From an uncultured Myxococcales bacterium (GTDB lineage Bacteria > Myxococcota_A > UBA9042), in the NCBI GenBank assembly GCA_903924465.1, contig CAIYBN010000131.1, forward strand, positions 62,001 through 126,000: a DNA stretch of 64,000 nt, written 5' to 3'. Both the position numbers and the translations under genes were made by a program. How positions within the stretch are numbered: position 1 is the first letter of the stretch; every line of letters begins with the position of its first letter. Positions 25,719 through 36,587 of this stretch are shown in pieces. The notes beneath the pieces were generated by a model, which worked only from the letters and a program-made list of their open reading frames with translations, had not been told where the DNA came from and did not search any database.

Positions 25719-27058
25719 AGTTGTCGATTTTCCTGCTTTCCCTCACCACGCTGAGCCTCACCGCGTCGGTCTACGCTGACGAGGCGCCACTCACGCTGGC
25801 GGCCGCGATCGAGCGTGCGCTGGACCGCAATGCCGACGTCGGTGTCGCTGCCGCTCGCCTGACCGAAGCCAAGGCTGGGCGCGCCAAGGTGACCACGGCC
25901 TTCCTGCCCAACGTGCAAGCGGTCGGCCAGTACACGCGCAACTCGGTTGAAGCCAAGTTCGACCTGACGCCGCTCGCCCAGGGCATCGTCAGCATTGCCC
26001 AGCCCGGTGTCGTCATTCCGGCCGGCCTGTTTCCGCCATCCGTGATCCAAAAGCAGGACACAATTGGCGGTGTGCTGACGGTCGATGAGACGGTCTTTGC
26101 GCTGTCGCCGATCCTGGCGCGCGGTGCGGCGAGCCATCAGGTCGAAGCGCAGTCGCTGAGCCTGGAAGCCACGCGGCGGGAAATCGTCTATCAAATCATG
26201 CAAATTTTCTACAATGTCGCGGGCATGGATCGCCTCATTCAGGTGGCCCAACGCGCGCTCGGGCTCGCGGATCAACGGATTGCCAATGCCACCCAGCGGC
26301 GGCAGCAAGGTGCCGAGGGCGAAGTGACGGTGCTGCGTGCGCAGTCCGAGCGCGACAAAGCTGAGCAGGACCTGGCTCACGCGCTGCTGGCACGCGACCA
26401 ATTGCTGATGGCGCTGGGCTCGCTGCTCGATTTGCCGACGCCAGCGACGCTGACTGCGCCACCGGAACTGGAGGTGCCCGAAGGCGATGCGGAAGCGCAG
26501 GAGACTTCCGCGTTGCGCGGTCGTCCGGATCTGCTCGCGCGCCGCCAAGCCATGGCCGCGGGCGATTCGCTGCTGGCGGAAGCGCAGTGGCGCTGGTTCC
26601 CCATGCTGACCGCCAACTTCACTGGACGCTACACCGATACGCCCGGCTTCATCGGCAAGAACTGGCTGTGGTCGGCGACGGCCAATCTGGTGATTCCACT
26701 TTTCGATCGCGGCTTGCGCTATGCCGAAGCGGATGAGCGGCAAGCGACGTCGCGCCGGTTGCAGCAGGAAGTGGACAAGTCAGAGCGTGACCTGCGCGCT
26801 GGGCTGGCGCAAACGCGTGCGGAAATCGTGGTGGACCGTCACACGCTGGATGTGGCGATCGGCCAAGCCAGCAAGGCCAGGCGGACCGCTGAAATCGTGG
26901 GCAAAGCCCAAGCGGCGGGTGCGGCGACCTCCTTGGAAGTTGCAGAAGCCGACACCAATTTGCGCATGGCGGAAGCGACCGTCGAGCGCGAACGGATCAA
27001 CCTGAATCTGGCCGTCTTGCGGCTCCGGCATCTGACCGGCAATGTCCGGTCGAATTAG
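25715..27058 (+). CDS. TolC-like outer-membrane efflux channel
   Basis: 447 residues from a GTG at 25715 overlapping the tetR stop; AGGAG lies 6-7 nt upstream. Signal peptide ~1-21 (VYA-DE). Two outer-membrane-efflux-protein repeats rich in coiled-coil helices cover ~30-230 and ~240-440. The family builds the trimeric exit duct for tripartite RND or ABC pumps; the following adaptor and pump genes supply the other parts. The gene end overlaps the noise region upstream of the adaptor, whose own start lies ~50 bp downstream. Confidence 0.9.
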   Translation: MKLSIFLLSLTTLSLTASVYADEAPLTLAAAIERALDRNADVGVAAARLTEAKAGRAKVTTAFLPNVQAVGQYTRNSVEAKFDLTPLAQGIVSIAQPGVVIPAGLFPPSVIQKQDTIGGVLTVDETVFALSPILARGAASHQVEAQSLSLEATRREIVYQIMQIFYNVAGMDRLIQVAQRALGLADQRIANATQRRQQGAEGEVTVLRAQSERDKAEQDLAHALLARDQLLMALGSLLDLPTPATLTAPPELEVPEGDAEAQETSALRGRPDLLARRQAMAAGDSLLAEAQWRWFPMLTANFTGRYTDTPGFIGKNWLWSATANLVIPLFDRGLRYAEADERQATSRRLQQEVDKSERDLRAGLAQTRAEIVVDRHTLDVAIGQASKARRTAEIVGKAQAAGAATSLEVAEADTNLRMAEATVERERINLNLAVLRLRHLTGNVRSN

Positions 27059-27107
27059 CTTCACTTTGTCTTTCAGCCTGTCGCGCGTTTCGCGCCGAGG
27101 AAGAGCC

Positions 27108-28295
27108 ATGCGCTTGTTGTACATTCTCCCACTTGCCAGTCTTCTCGCCTGCAAAGGCGCGCCAGCGCCAGCGCCCGCGGCCGCACCAGCCCAAAAAGTC
27201 GCAGTGCCACAAGCTGTGCACGTGGTGGCGATCAAGGAGGAGAAGCTCCCGGCGGTCATCGACTTGTCCGGCACGTTGGAAGCGGATGAGCGTAGCGAAG
27301 TGGCGTCCGCGATTGCCGGCCTCGTGACGGAAGTCGCGGTCGACGTGGGCACGCCCGTCAAGAAAGGCGATTTGCTCGTGCGGATTGATCGACGTGACGC
27401 CGCGATGCGTCTCGCCCAAGCGACGGCGGCCACAGCCCAAGCGGGCGCCCGTCTGGGCCTGCACCCGGGCGACGCGTTTTCGCCGAACAAGGTGCCGGAA
27501 GTCCAGGCTGCGCGCGAGGCGTTGGAACTGGCGGACACGGACGCGAAGCGTGCCAAAGCGTTGGTGGAGGGCGGCAGCTCGCCGCAGTCCCAATACGACA
27601 CGGCGAAGTCGCGATTCGAGCAAGCCAAGGCGCAGTACGACGTGGTGCTGAACGGTGCCAAGACGTCCTGGGCGGCGCTGCAAGCTGCCAAGGCGGCGCA
27701 GGACTTGACCGAGAAAGCGTCGACGGATACCGACGTGGTTGCGCCATTTGATGGGGTCATCGACGCCAAACGCGTTGCGCCCGGCGAATATGCGACGATG
27801 GGCAAGGTCGTTGCGGTGCTGGTGCGGGTCAATCCGCTGCGTCTGAAAGTGGATGTGCCAGAGACCAGTGCCGGCGCCGTGCAATTGGACGGCGACGTGC
27901 TGCTGACGGTTGGCGCATGGCCGGATCGGGTATTCACCGGCAAAATCAAGCGCATCGGCGCGGCACTCAAGTCCCAGTCACGCACCTTGGCGATCGAAGC
28001 CGAAGTCGCGAACACCGATGGCACGCTCAAGCCTGGCTATTTCGCCCACGTCGCCCTCGTGATTCCCGGCAAGGACGCGCTTGCGAACCTCGTTCCCGCG
28101 TCGGCGATCGGTACGTCCGGCAGCGCCGCGCGCGTGTTCGTCGTGGAAGGCGGCAGCGCCAACGAGCGCATCGTTTCGGTTGGCCGTACGTGGCAAGGCC
28201 TCGTGGAAGTCCGTGGCGCGCTCAAAGCGGGCGAGACGGTCGCAACGGATCACCTCGACATGCTGTCCGACGGCGCCCACGTCACGGTCAAGTAG
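27108..28295 (+). CDS. RND efflux periplasmic adaptor (membrane fusion protein), lipoprotein
   Basis: 395 residues from the ATG at 27108, which places a lipobox (LLAC) at residue ~17 followed by an Ala/Pro linker; the in-frame ATG at 27042 lies inside the tolC-like gene and lacks signal features. HlyD/AcrA-type architecture: barrel-sandwich hybrid halves around ~55-95 and ~205-235, a helical hairpin between them, then beta-barrel and membrane-proximal domains. It links the inner-membrane pump to the TolC-like channel. Unusually the repeat element, not the pump gene, follows directly. Confidence 0.92.
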   Translation: MRLLYILPLASLLACKGAPAPAPAAAPAQKVAVPQAVHVVAIKEEKLPAVIDLSGTLEADERSEVASAIAGLVTEVAVDVGTPVKKGDLLVRIDRRDAAMRLAQATAATAQAGARLGLHPGDAFSPNKVPEVQAAREALELADTDAKRAKALVEGGSSPQSQYDTAKSRFEQAKAQYDVVLNGAKTSWAALQAAKAAQDLTEKASTDTDVVAPFDGVIDAKRVAPGEYATMGKVVAVLVRVNPLRLKVDVPETSAGAVQLDGDVLLTVGAWPDRVFTGKIKRIGAALKSQSRTLAIEAEVANTDGTLKPGYFAHVALVIPGKDALANLVPASAIGTSGSAARVFVVEGGSANERIVSVGRTWQGLVEVRGALKAGETVATDHLDMLSDGAHVTVK

Positions 28296-28302
28296 GAGCC
28301 AA

Positions 28303-28437
28303 ACATGCTGACCTATGTCCAACATCAAGTGCTTCCGGTCAGACCTGTTGCATTTCGGACTGGATCCGCGAGCGAGCTCCGAAGGTGGCACGCCGCGGAT
28401 GAAAACGGTTTGATCTCGAACTTCGGTCGGAGCGTAT
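28303..28437 (+). repeat. 135-bp dispersed repeat, copy 1
   Basis: Matches 46153-46287 over 135 bp without gaps, with 9 mismatches (93%), five of them in one 9-bp block. It fills the gap between the adaptor and pump genes of one operon. In this copy it contains a 44-codon frame (28305-28439) with AGGAG 6 nt upstream, ending 2 bp before the pump start. However, differences between the copies change amino acids at most sites and the frame has no stop at the same place in copy 2, so a protein is doubtful. No terminal inverted repeats or target duplications are visible. Confidence 0.85.
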
Positions 28438-28441
28438 AATC

Positions 28442-31400
28442 ATGCAGTGGCTAGCCGCAATTTGCGTCCGTCGTCCGGTCTTTGCGTCGGTGATCATGCT
28501 GATCCTGACCGTGCTCGGCTTGTTCAGCTACGGCTCGCTTGGCGTCGACCGTTTTCCCAAAATCGACATTCCCGTCGTGCTGATCCTGACGACGTTGCCC
28601 GGCTCCGCGCCGGAAGAAGTGGAAACGGAAATCAGCGACAAGATCGAAGCGGCGGTGAATACCATCAGCGGCATCGACGAGCTGCGCTCGACGTCGACCG
28701 AAGGCGTGAGCCAGGTCGTCGTCTCGTTTCAGATGGAAAAACCGCTGGACACGGCGACGCAGGAAGTGCGCGACAAAGTCAGCGCGGTGGTGGCGACCCT
28801 GCCGCCTGGCATCGATCCGCCGGTGATTTCCAAGGTTGACCCGGACGCGGTGCCGGTCCTGACGCTGGCGGTGTCGGCGGATGCCTCGCCGCGCGATATC
28901 ACGGAATTTGCAGACAAAACCCTGCGTCGTGAGCTGGAATCGTTGTCCGGCGTCGGCGAAGTGACGCTGATTGGCGGCCGTCCGCGTCAGGTCAACGTGT
29001 GGATCGACCCGGACAAGCTCATCAAATACGCGCTGACGGCGACGGACGTAGAGCGCTCGCTGCGGACGCAGAATCTGGAACTGCCGTCGGGACGCGTCGA
29101 GCAGGGCTCGCGGCAATTGACCCTGCGGACGCGCGGACGCGTGGAGAATGTCCCGCAATTTGAAGATCTTTTCGTCGCCAGTCGCGATGGCTCGCAGGTG
29201 CGCGTGCGCGACGTGGCGCGCGTGGAGGACGGCACGGCTGAGCCGGAATCGGTGGGCTATCGCGGCGCGCGGCCGACAATTCTGCTCAATATCCGCAAAC
29301 AGTCCGGAACCAATACCGTGGCCATTGTCCACAATGTCAAAGAGCGGTTGCTGGATCTGCAAAAGCGTCTGCCCAAGGGCTACACGGTGGAAGTTGCGCG
29401 TGATCAGTCTGAATTCATTGAGAATGCCATCGACGCAGTCAAAGAGCACTTGATCCTCGGGGCGCTGTGCGCTGCGCTCATCGTGCTCGTCTTTCTGGGC
29501 AACTTCCGCTCGACCATCATCGCCGCGATCGCGATTCCAGTTTCGATCATTTCCACTTTTGCGATCATGCAGTTTGCCGGTTTCAGTCTCAACGCGATTA
29601 CGTTGCTTGCGCTGACCCTGGCGGTCGGCATCGTGATCGACGACGCCATCGTGGTGCTGGAGATCATCTGGCGCAAAATCGATGAAGAGGGGATGGATCC
29701 GTTTGACGCGGCGATTGCCGGTACCGATGAAATCGGCCTCGCGGTGCTGGCGACGACGCTGTCCTTGGTCGCGGTGTTCATGCCGGTGGCGTTCATGGGT
29801 GGCATTGTCGGTCGGTTCATGAATTCGTTCGGCTTGACCATGTCGTTTTCCATCATGGTCTCGCTGCTGGTGTCCTTCGTGCTGACGCCGATGCTGTGCG
29901 CGCGGTGGCTGAAGAAGAAGTACGTCGCCGAGGTCGCGACCCACGTTCAGACGGGTCATGGTCCGCACGCGGCGGGGCATGGCGCGGGCACGGGCGGCTC
30001 CGGCATCGTGTACCGGACGATCGAAGCGGGCTACCTGAAGATTCTCGCGTGGTGCCTGCATCACCGCTGGGTCATCGTGCTGGCGTCGCTGGCGGCGATT
30101 CTCAGCATCGGTGCGCTGGGCAAGGCGGCGAACAAGAACTTCCTGCCGGATGAAGACGAATCGCAATTCCAGGTCAGCATTCGCGCGCCGGAAGGCACCA
30201 GCTTGGACGAAATGCGGGTGCTGACCACGCGCGTCGCCGCGGACATCCAGAAGCTGCCGGGTGTGCTGTACGGCGTCACCACGATCGGCGACGACGCCCA
30301 AAAGACGCCGAATCTCGGCGGAATTTACGTCAAGCTGAAACCGGTGTCGGAACGCAAGATGTCGCAAATGGAATTGATCGCCGAAGCGCGCAACCAGATT
30401 CTGCCCAAATACGGCGCAGGCAACCGCATTTCGATCAGTCTCGTCCAAGCGTTTTCCGCCGGCGGTGCCAACTTTCCGGTGATGTATCAGATTACCGGGC
30501 CGGACATGACGAAGATTACCGAATACACCAACAAGCTGATGGCGAAGCTGCGCGACATGCCGGGTGTCGTGGATCCGGATACCTCGCTCATCGTCGGCAA
30601 GCCCGAGTTGCGGGCGCATATCGATCGCGCCAAAGCCGCGGAACTTGGCGTGAATGTCGGCGACGTGTCGGCGGCGCTGCGGCTGCTGGTCGGCGGCTAT
30701 GAAGTGACCAATTACAACGAGAACGGCGAGCAGTACGAAGTCCACGCGCGCGCTGAGTCAGGCTTTCGCGCCGACGCGGCAGGTCTGCGGCGGCTGTCCG
30801 TGCCATCGGCGAAGCTCGGCGCGGTGACGTTGGACAACGTGGTGTCGTTCACCGAAGGCGCGGGCCCGTCCAAAATCGACCGCTACAACCGGCGTCGCCA
30901 AGCGATGGTGATGTGCAACGTCGCCAAAGGCGCTTCAGAAGGCAAGGTGATTGAGGAGTTGCAGAAGGCGACTGCAGAATTGCACATGCCGCCGCAGTAC
31001 TCCGCTGGTCCAGTCGGCCGTTCCAAGGAGCTGGGCCGCGCGGCCAAGAGCTTCGGGCTGGCGTTCATGATGTCGTTTATTTTCATGTACCTCGTGCTCG
31101 CTGCACAGTTCGAGTCCTGGCTGCACCCGATCACGATCCTGCTGTCCCTGCCGCTGACGGTGCCGTTCGCGATCCTGAGCGTCATCATCTTTCAGCAATC
31201 GCTCAACATTTTCTCGATGCTCGGTATCCTCGTGCTGTTCGGCGTGGTGAAGAAGAATTCGATCTTACAAATCGACCATACCATCAAGTTGCGCGCGGCC
31301 GGCCTGTCGCGTTGGGACGCCATCATCCGCGCCAACCGCGACCGGCTGCGGCCGATCCTGATGACCACCGCGGCGTTCGTGGCGGGCATGATCCCGCTCG

Positions 31401-31624
31401 TGGTGTCCTCGGGCGCGGGCGCGGGGACGAACCGCGCGACCGGCTTTGTCATCATCGGCGGCCAGTCGCTGTCGCTGCTGCTGACCCTGCTGGCGACGCC
31501 GGTGGCGTATTCGCTGTTCGACGACATGTCGGAAGCGTCGGCGCGGCTCTGGAACCGGCTGTTCGGTGGGGCGAAACCGGTGGTGCCGCTCGAACCGAAG
31601 GTCGGGACGCAGCCGTTGCCGTAG
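28442..31624 (+). CDS. RND-family efflux pump, HAE-1/AcrB type
   Basis: 1060 residues. Twelve membrane helices are interrupted by two large periplasmic loops as in AcrB. The proton-relay segment [12 protein letters not shown] has the paired Asp residues (~400-401) of the family's helix 4. A second-half [13 protein letters not shown] segment is also typical. It has a His/Gly-rich cytoplasmic stretch around residue ~505-520. As an HAE-1-type pump it would export hydrophobic or amphiphilic compounds, possibly a product of the neighbouring halogenase (inference only). Its start codon lies 4 bp after the repeat element. Confidence 0.93.
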   Translation: MQWLAAICVRRPVFASVIMLILTVLGLFSYGSLGVDRFPKIDIPVVLILTTLPGSAPEEVETEISDKIEAAVNTISGIDELRSTSTEGVSQVVVSFQMEKPLDTATQEVRDKVSAVVATLPPGIDPPVISKVDPDAVPVLTLAVSADASPRDITEFADKTLRRELESLSGVGEVTLIGGRPRQVNVWIDPDKLIKYALTATDVERSLRTQNLELPSGRVEQGSRQLTLRTRGRVENVPQFEDLFVASRDGSQVRVRDVARVEDGTAEPESVGYRGARPTILLNIRKQSGTNTVAIVHNVKERLLDLQKRLPKGYTVEVARDQSEFIENAIDAVKEHLILGALCAALIVLVFLGNFRSTIIAAIAIPVSIISTFAIMQFAGFSLNAITLLALTLAVGIVIDDAIVVLEIIWRKIDEEGMDPFDAAIAGTDEIGLAVLATTLSLVAVFMPVAFMGGIVGRFMNSFGLTMSFSIMVSLLVSFVLTPMLCARWLKKKYVAEVATHVQTGHGPHAAGHGAGTGGSGIVYRTIEAGYLKILAWCLHHRWVIVLASLAAILSIGALGKAANKNFLPDEDESQFQVSIRAPEGTSLDEMRVLTTRVAADIQKLPGVLYGVTTIGDDAQKTPNLGGIYVKLKPVSERKMSQMELIAEARNQILPKYGAGNRISISLVQAFSAGGANFPVMYQITGPDMTKITEYTNKLMAKLRDMPGVVDPDTSLIVGKPELRAHIDRAKAAELGVNVGDVSAALRLLVGGYEVTNYNENGEQYEVHARAESGFRADAAGLRRLSVPSAKLGAVTLDNVVSFTEGAGPSKIDRYNRRRQAMVMCNVAKGASEGKVIEELQKATAELHMPPQYSAGPVGRSKELGRAAKSFGLAFMMSFIFMYLVLAAQFESWLHPITILLSLPLTVPFAILSVIIFQQSLNIFSMLGILVLFGVVKKNSILQIDHTIKLRAAGLSRWDAIIRANRDRLRPILMTTAAFVAGMIPLVVSSGAGAGTNRATGFVIIGGQSLSLLLTLLATPVAYSLFDDMSEASARLWNRLFGGAKPVVPLEPKVGTQPLP

Positions 31625-31666
31625 GCGACGAACGGTGTGAAACGCCGCGATTTCAAGCAGTTCTGC

Positions 31667-32386
31667 TTAAGTCGCCGACTGCACCCGCTTCAGCATCTCC
31701 GCATACGCGTCCTCAATCCCGCCCAAATCCTGGCGGAACCGATCCTTGTCCAGCTTCTTGCCGGTGCCCACTTCCCAGAACCGGCAGGAATCCGGGGAAA
31801 TCTCGTCGGCCAGCAGCAGCGTGCCGTCGGGCAGCTTGCCGAATTCCAGCTTGAAGTCGATCAGCTCGATCTTCAGCGCCAGAAAGAACGCCTTCAGGAT
31901 CTCGTTGACCTTGCGCGCCAAACGATCCAGTTCCAGCGTCTCCTTCTCCGTCGCGAGTCCAATGGCAATCGCCGCTTCCGCCGTGATCAGCGGATCGCCC
32001 AACTCGTCTTTCTTCAGGAAGAACTCGACAATCGGCGCCGGCAGCACCGTCCCTTCCGCCACGGCATAGCGCTTGGCGAAGGTGCCCGCCACGCGATTGC
32101 GCACCACGACTTCCAGCGGCACGATCGTCACGCGCTTACTGACCATGCGCCGCTCGTCCAGCGCGTCGACGAAGTGCGTCTTGACGCCCTTGGACTCCAG
32201 CAGCTTGTACAGCGCCCGCGTAATCGCCAGGTTGACCACGCCCTTGCCGACAATCTGGCCGAATTTCTGGCGGTTGAACGCCGTCGCGTCGTCCTTGAAG
32301 TACTGCACAATCAGCGACGGATCGCTGGTGTTGAACAGGGTCTTGGCCTTACCTTCGTAAAAGGAATCGAGAACTTGCAGGGACAT
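31667..32386 (-). CDS. purC: SAICAR synthase (phosphoribosylaminoimidazole-succinocarboxamide synthase)
   Basis: 239 residues, standard length. The ATG at 32386 follows GAGAGG and starts with the usual LDSFYEGKAKTLF. ATP-grasp-like motifs include GKAK, DDATAFN, VVRNRVAGTF and the late DEISPDSCRFW. It adds aspartate to CAIR in purine biosynthesis. It lies 10 bp after purB on the same strand, so the pair is an operon for steps that both use aspartate chemistry. Convergent with the RND pump gene. Confidence 0.96.
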   Translation of the reverse strand: MSLQVLDSFYEGKAKTLFNTSDPSLIVQYFKDDATAFNRQKFGQIVGKGVVNLAITRALYKLLESKGVKTHFVDALDERRMVSKRVTIVPLEVVVRNRVAGTFAKRYAVAEGTVLPAPIVEFFLKKDELGDPLITAEAAIAIGLATEKETLELDRLARKVNEILKAFFLALKIELIDFKLEFGKLPDGTLLLADEISPDSCRFWEVGTGKKLDKDRFRQDLGGIEDAYAEMLKRVQSAT

Positions 32387-32396
32387 GGAAAACCTC

Positions 32397-33719
32397 TCAG
32401 GAGTTGGCGATGGGAGCAGCTTCAGCCAGCGCGCGGTCCAGGATGAGATCGGCGTGGCGCAGATGGTGACGGAGATCAAAGCAACGATCCAGCGCTGCTT
32501 CATCCAGATAAGCGCGAATTTCCTGATCGGCCAGCAGCAGCGCTTTCATCTCAGCAGCGCCGCCCGACGTCACCGCCGCGAGCGCCGAGCGCTGCACGAT
32601 GCCGTACGCCGTTTGCCGGGCCACGCCGGCGTCGACCAGCGCCAACAGCACGTTGCCGGAAAAGAACGCACCGGCGGCCTTGTCCAGCGTCTGCGCCATG
32701 CGATCGCCGTAGACGACCAGACCCGAGACGAGGCCGGCGGTCCGGTGCAGCATGAAATCCAGGGTCACGGTCGCATCCGGGGCAATGAAACGCTCGACCG
32801 ACGAGTGCGAAATATCGCGTTCGTGCCACAGCGGCACATTGTCGCGGGCCATGTCGGCATAACCACGCACCACACGCGCCAGACCGCACAGGTTTTCGGA
32901 AAGAATGGGATTCTTCTTGTGCGGCATCGCCGAGCTGCCGCGCTGGCCAACCGTGAACGCTTCCTGCGCTTCGCCAACCTCCGAGCGCTGCAGGTGCCGC
33001 ACGTTGATCGCCAGCCGTTCGATCGCGCTCGCGATGCTGGCCAACGCGGCGAAATACGCGGCATGGCGATCGCGTGGAATCACCTGCGTCGGGACCGTTT
33101 CGGCCCGCAGGCCCAGAACCGCCAGCGCAATCGCTTCGGCATCCGGCGGCGTTTGCGCATACGTGCCGACCGCGCCCGAGAGCGAACCGACGGAAATGTC
33201 TTCGATCGCGACGGCCAGTCGGTGCCAGCATCGCACGAATTCCGCGAGATGGCCGGCCAGTACCAGGCCAAAAGTCGTCGGCTCCGCGTGCATGCCATGG
33301 CTGCGGCCGATCGTGTAGGTGTAGCGGTGCTCGCGCGCGCGGGCGCTCAGCGCGGCGATCACGTTGCGCAGGTCCGCTTGCAGCAGGTGGCCGGCATCGC
33401 GCAACAGCATCGCCAGCGAGGTGTCCAGGACGTCGGACGACGTCAGACCGCGGTGCAACAGGCGTGCCGGCTCGCCGACGGATTCCTCGACCATCGTCAG
33501 GAACGCGATCACGTCGTGCTTGACGATGGCTTCGATCTCGGCCGCGCGTTCCGGACGCAACACCGCCGTGCGCGCCACACTGTCTGCCGTGCCTGCGGGT
33601 GCCTGTCCCAGCTGCTCCAAGGCGCGGAGGTGCGCGCATTCGACCTGCAACCAGCGCTCCAGGCGGGCTTCGTCGGTCCAGAGTGCGGTCATTTCAGGGC
33701 GGCTATAGCGGGGAATCAC
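32397..33719 (-). CDS. purB: Adenylosuccinate lyase
   Basis: 440 residues from a GTG at 33719, giving the typical N-terminus IPRYSRPEM; the frame is open further upstream but with no family similarity. The fumarase/aspartase-superfamily catalytic loop SSAMPHKKNP is at ~260, with the TSSDVLDT and HGMHAEPT regions upstream. It removes fumarate from SAICAR-type and adenylosuccinate substrates. First gene of the purB-purC pair. Confidence 0.96.
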   Translation of the reverse strand: MIPRYSRPEMTALWTDEARLERWLQVECAHLRALEQLGQAPAGTADSVARTAVLRPERAAEIEAIVKHDVIAFLTMVEESVGEPARLLHRGLTSSDVLDTSLAMLLRDAGHLLQADLRNVIAALSARAREHRYTYTIGRSHGMHAEPTTFGLVLAGHLAEFVRCWHRLAVAIEDISVGSLSGAVGTYAQTPPDAEAIALAVLGLRAETVPTQVIPRDRHAAYFAALASIASAIERLAINVRHLQRSEVGEAQEAFTVGQRGSSAMPHKKNPILSENLCGLARVVRGYADMARDNVPLWHERDISHSSVERFIAPDATVTLDFMLHRTAGLVSGLVVYGDRMAQTLDKAAGAFFSGNVLLALVDAGVARQTAYGIVQRSALAAVTSGGAAEMKALLLADQEIRAYLDEAALDRCFDLRHHLRHADLILDRALAEAAPIANS

Positions 33720-33863
33720 GGCGGTCTCCAGGGCGAGGTGCGGGCTCCAAAACCGGCCAGAGTGTCCGCCAAGGTCGCCCGGCAGATCAACCACCGGTGG
33801 CACGATGTTGCTGTGAAGTTGCGCCGCACCTCCCGCGTGGGCAGGCGGCCGCATCGCCTCTGC

Positions 33864-34445
33864 TCACGGCTGGACGGTCAGGTGGTCCAGCGCCAGATTG
33901 ACGCAGAGCACGTTGACCCGCGCCGGGCCGATGAAGCCGAGGAACGGCGCTTGTGTACAACCGGCGACAGCCTGCTGAACGGTTGCGGCGGTTGCGCTAC
34001 GACCACGCGCCACGCGTGCCACTTGATAGGCGGCGGCTTCGGCGGAGATGTCCGGATCAAGGCCACTGCCTGAAGTTGTCACGAGGTCGGCCGGAACAGG
34101 CGCGTGATTTGCCGGATCGGCCTTGCGCAGGGTCGCCACGCGCTGCTTCACCGCGTCCGCGAGCGCCGGATTGGACGGTCCGAGGTTGGAGCCCGTCGAC
34201 GCGGCAGCATTGTAGGCAAACGGCGCCGTCGCCGAAGGCCGTCCCCACAGGTATTTGTCGCCGACAAAACTCTGCCCAATCAGCGTGGAACCCACGGCCT
34301 TGCCGCCTGAATGCAGCACGCTGCCGTTGGCTTGGGCCGGAAAGACGAGCTGAGCAAGTCCGGTGACGACGAGCGGATACAGGACGCCGGTGACAAGGGT
34401 CAGGACAAGAAGCGCCCGCAGGGCAATCAGAAGTGTCTGTTTCAT
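33864..34445 (-). CDS. kdpC: K+-transporting ATPase subunit KdpC
   Basis: 193 residues from the ATG at 34445 (an ATG 4 codons upstream is possible). A single N-terminal membrane helix is followed by the conserved WGRPSATAP and NLGPSNPAL motifs and a terminal periplasmic domain ending with NVLCVNLALDHL. It stabilises the KdpFABC complex. Last gene of the kdp operon; no kdpD or kdpE follows, and purB starts 144 bp downstream. Confidence 0.95.
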   Translation of the reverse strand: MKQTLLIALRALLVLTLVTGVLYPLVVTGLAQLVFPAQANGSVLHSGGKAVGSTLIGQSFVGDKYLWGRPSATAPFAYNAAASTGSNLGPSNPALADAVKQRVATLRKADPANHAPVPADLVTTSGSGLDPDISAEAAAYQVARVARGRSATAATVQQAVAGCTQAPFLGFIGPARVNVLCVNLALDHLTVQP

Positions 34446-34481
34446 CGTATTCTCCAACTTGAGCTGATGGCTACGCGGCGG

Positions 34482-36575
34482 TCAACTGACGCCAATCGCC
34501 GTCAACAGCAGGTCAATGGCCTTGATGCCCGGGAACGGCACAATCACGCCGCCCAGACCGTAGATGAGCAAGTTGCGGCGCAGCAGTTGCGAGGCGGGCG
34601 CAGGCTTGTAGGCAATGCCTCGTAATGCCAATGGAATCAGGGCGATGATGATGAGCGCGTTGAAGATCACCGCGGACAAGATCGCCGTGGTGGGCGAATG
34701 CAAACGCATCACGTTCAGCACGCCCAGGACCGGGTAGGTCGCCGCAAAAGCCGCTGGGATAATGGCAAAATACTTCGCGACGTCGTTGGCGATCGAGAAC
34801 GTCGTCAGCGAGCCGCGCGTCATCAGCATTTGCTTGCCGATGTGGACAATCGCCAGCAGTTTTGTTGGGTTGGAATCCAGATCAACCATGTTGCCGGCTT
34901 CCTTCGCCGCCTGCGTCCCGGAGTTCATCGCCACCGCGACATCCGCCTGGGCCAGCGCGGGCGCGTCGTTGGTGCCATCGCCGGTCATCGCCACCAGATG
35001 GCCCTTCGCTTGCCAGTCGCGGATCATCGCCAGCTTGGCTTCCGGCGTCGCTTCAGCGAGAAAGTCATCGACACCGGCTTCTGCGGCGATGGCAGCCGCA
35101 GTCAACGGATTGTCGCCGGTAATCATCACCGTGCGGATGCCGATCTGCCGCATCTCGGCGAACTTCTCGCGGATGCCGCCCTTGACAATGTCCTTGAGGC
35201 AAATCACGCCAAGCACGCGCGCGCCGTCCGCCACGACCAACGGCGTCGCACCCTGACGGGCGATATTGTCGACCGCCTCGCGCACATCGGCCGACAGCGA
35301 ACCACCGCGATCGGCGACAAACCGCGCCACGGCATCGGTCGCGCCCTTGCGCACTTCGCGTATTTCCTGGCCTTCCGTGGCCGGCAAATCCAATCCGCTC
35401 ATGCGGGTTTGCGCCGTAAACGGCACGATGGTCGCGCCGAGCGCCTTGGCGTCCTTGGGCTCGAGTTGGAACTTCTGCTCGGCCAGCAACACGATGCTCC
35501 GCCCCTCCGGCGTCTCGTCTGCCAGCGAAGAGAGCATCGCCATCTCCGCCAACTCCTTCTCCGCGACGCCCGCCGCCGGCGCGAACAGCGTCGCCTGACG
35601 GTTGCCCAGCGTGATCGTGCCGGTCTTGTCCAGCAGCAGCACGTCGACGTCGCCCGCTGCTTCCACCGCCCGCCCCGACGTCGCGATCACGTTCGCCTGG
35701 ATCATCCGATCCATGCCGGCGATGCCGATGGCCGAAAGCAGCGCGCCAATCGTCGTCGGAATCAGACAAACCAGCAGCGCGACGAGCACGGTCAGGCCAA
35801 TCGGCTGGCCCAAGCCGGTCGATGCCACCGCGTAGCGCGAAAATGGCAGCAGCGTGACGGTCGCCAGCAGGAACACGATGGTCAGCCCAGCGAGCAGGAT
35901 GTCCAGCGCGATCTCGTTGGGCGTCTTCTGGCGCTTGGCGCCTTCCACCATCGCGATCATGCGGTCGAGAAACGTCTCGCCGGGATTGGCGGTCATCTTC
36001 ACGACCAGCCAGTCCGAGAGCACGCGTGTGCCGCCAGTGACCGCGCTGCGATCGCCGCCGCTCTCGCGAATGACGGGCGCGCTCTCGCCGGTGATGGCGC
36101 TCTCGTCGACCGAGGCGACGCCCTGGACGATTTCGCCATCGCCGGGCAGCAGTTCACCCGCCTCGACGAGCACAAGATCGCCCTTGCGCAGCTGCGCAGA
36201 CAGCACCTGCTCCGTCTTGGCGTGGCGATCGGCCGACGCCAGCTTGCGCGCCATCACGTCCTTGCGCGCCGCCCGCAGCGTGTCCGCCTGCGCCTTGCCG
36301 CGGCCTTCCGCCATCGCTTCCGCGAAGTTGGCGAACAGCACCGTGAACCACAGCCAGATGCTGATGGCGAGAATGAAGCCGGGCGACGCATCGCCTTGGC
36401 CGGTTGCCAGCGCGTGGATCCACAGCACGGTCGTGAACGCGCTGCCGATTTCCACGACGAACATCACCGGATTGCGCAACATGCGCCGGGGATTGAGCGC
36501 CCGCAGCGAATCCACACAGGCGCGACGGACGATTTTGGCCTCGAACAGCGGCCTTGACTGAGTATTTGCAGCCAT
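34482..36575 (-). CDS. kdpB: K+-transporting P-type ATPase subunit KdpB
   Basis: 697 residues. All P-type ATPase signatures are visible: TGES (~161), the phosphorylated Asp in DKTGT (~314), and [11 protein letters not shown] (~520). It hydrolyses ATP to drive high-affinity K+ uptake through KdpA. The order kdpF-A-B-C is standard. It follows kdpA after 12 bp. Confidence 0.97.
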   Translation of the reverse strand: MAANTQSRPLFEAKIVRRACVDSLRALNPRRMLRNPVMFVVEIGSAFTTVLWIHALATGQGDASPGFILAISIWLWFTVLFANFAEAMAEGRGKAQADTLRAARKDVMARKLASADRHAKTEQVLSAQLRKGDLVLVEAGELLPGDGEIVQGVASVDESAITGESAPVIRESGGDRSAVTGGTRVLSDWLVVKMTANPGETFLDRMIAMVEGAKRQKTPNEIALDILLAGLTIVFLLATVTLLPFSRYAVASTGLGQPIGLTVLVALLVCLIPTTIGALLSAIGIAGMDRMIQANVIATSGRAVEAAGDVDVLLLDKTGTITLGNRQATLFAPAAGVAEKELAEMAMLSSLADETPEGRSIVLLAEQKFQLEPKDAKALGATIVPFTAQTRMSGLDLPATEGQEIREVRKGATDAVARFVADRGGSLSADVREAVDNIARQGATPLVVADGARVLGVICLKDIVKGGIREKFAEMRQIGIRTVMITGDNPLTAAAIAAEAGVDDFLAEATPEAKLAMIRDWQAKGHLVAMTGDGTNDAPALAQADVAVAMNSGTQAAKEAGNMVDLDSNPTKLLAIVHIGKQMLMTRGSLTTFSIANDVAKYFAIIPAAFAATYPVLGVLNVMRLHSPTTAILSAVIFNALIIIALIPLALRGIAYKPAPASQLLRRNLLIYGLGGVIVPFPGIKAIDLLLTAIGVS

Positions 36576-36587
36576 CAGAGTCTCCAG

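Noticed and set aside
28305..28439. 44-codon frame with AGGAG inside repeat copy 1 as a small gene
   Set aside because: In copy 2 the frame runs past the repeat, and seven of the nine base differences fall in amino-acid-changing positions, so there is no sign of protein-level selection. Kept only as a note in the repeat entry.
31655..31668. AAGCAGTTCTGCTT palindrome between the RND pump and purC as a bidirectional terminator
   Set aside because: A short stem with a tiny loop and no T-tract; it overlaps the purC stop. Insufficient to call.
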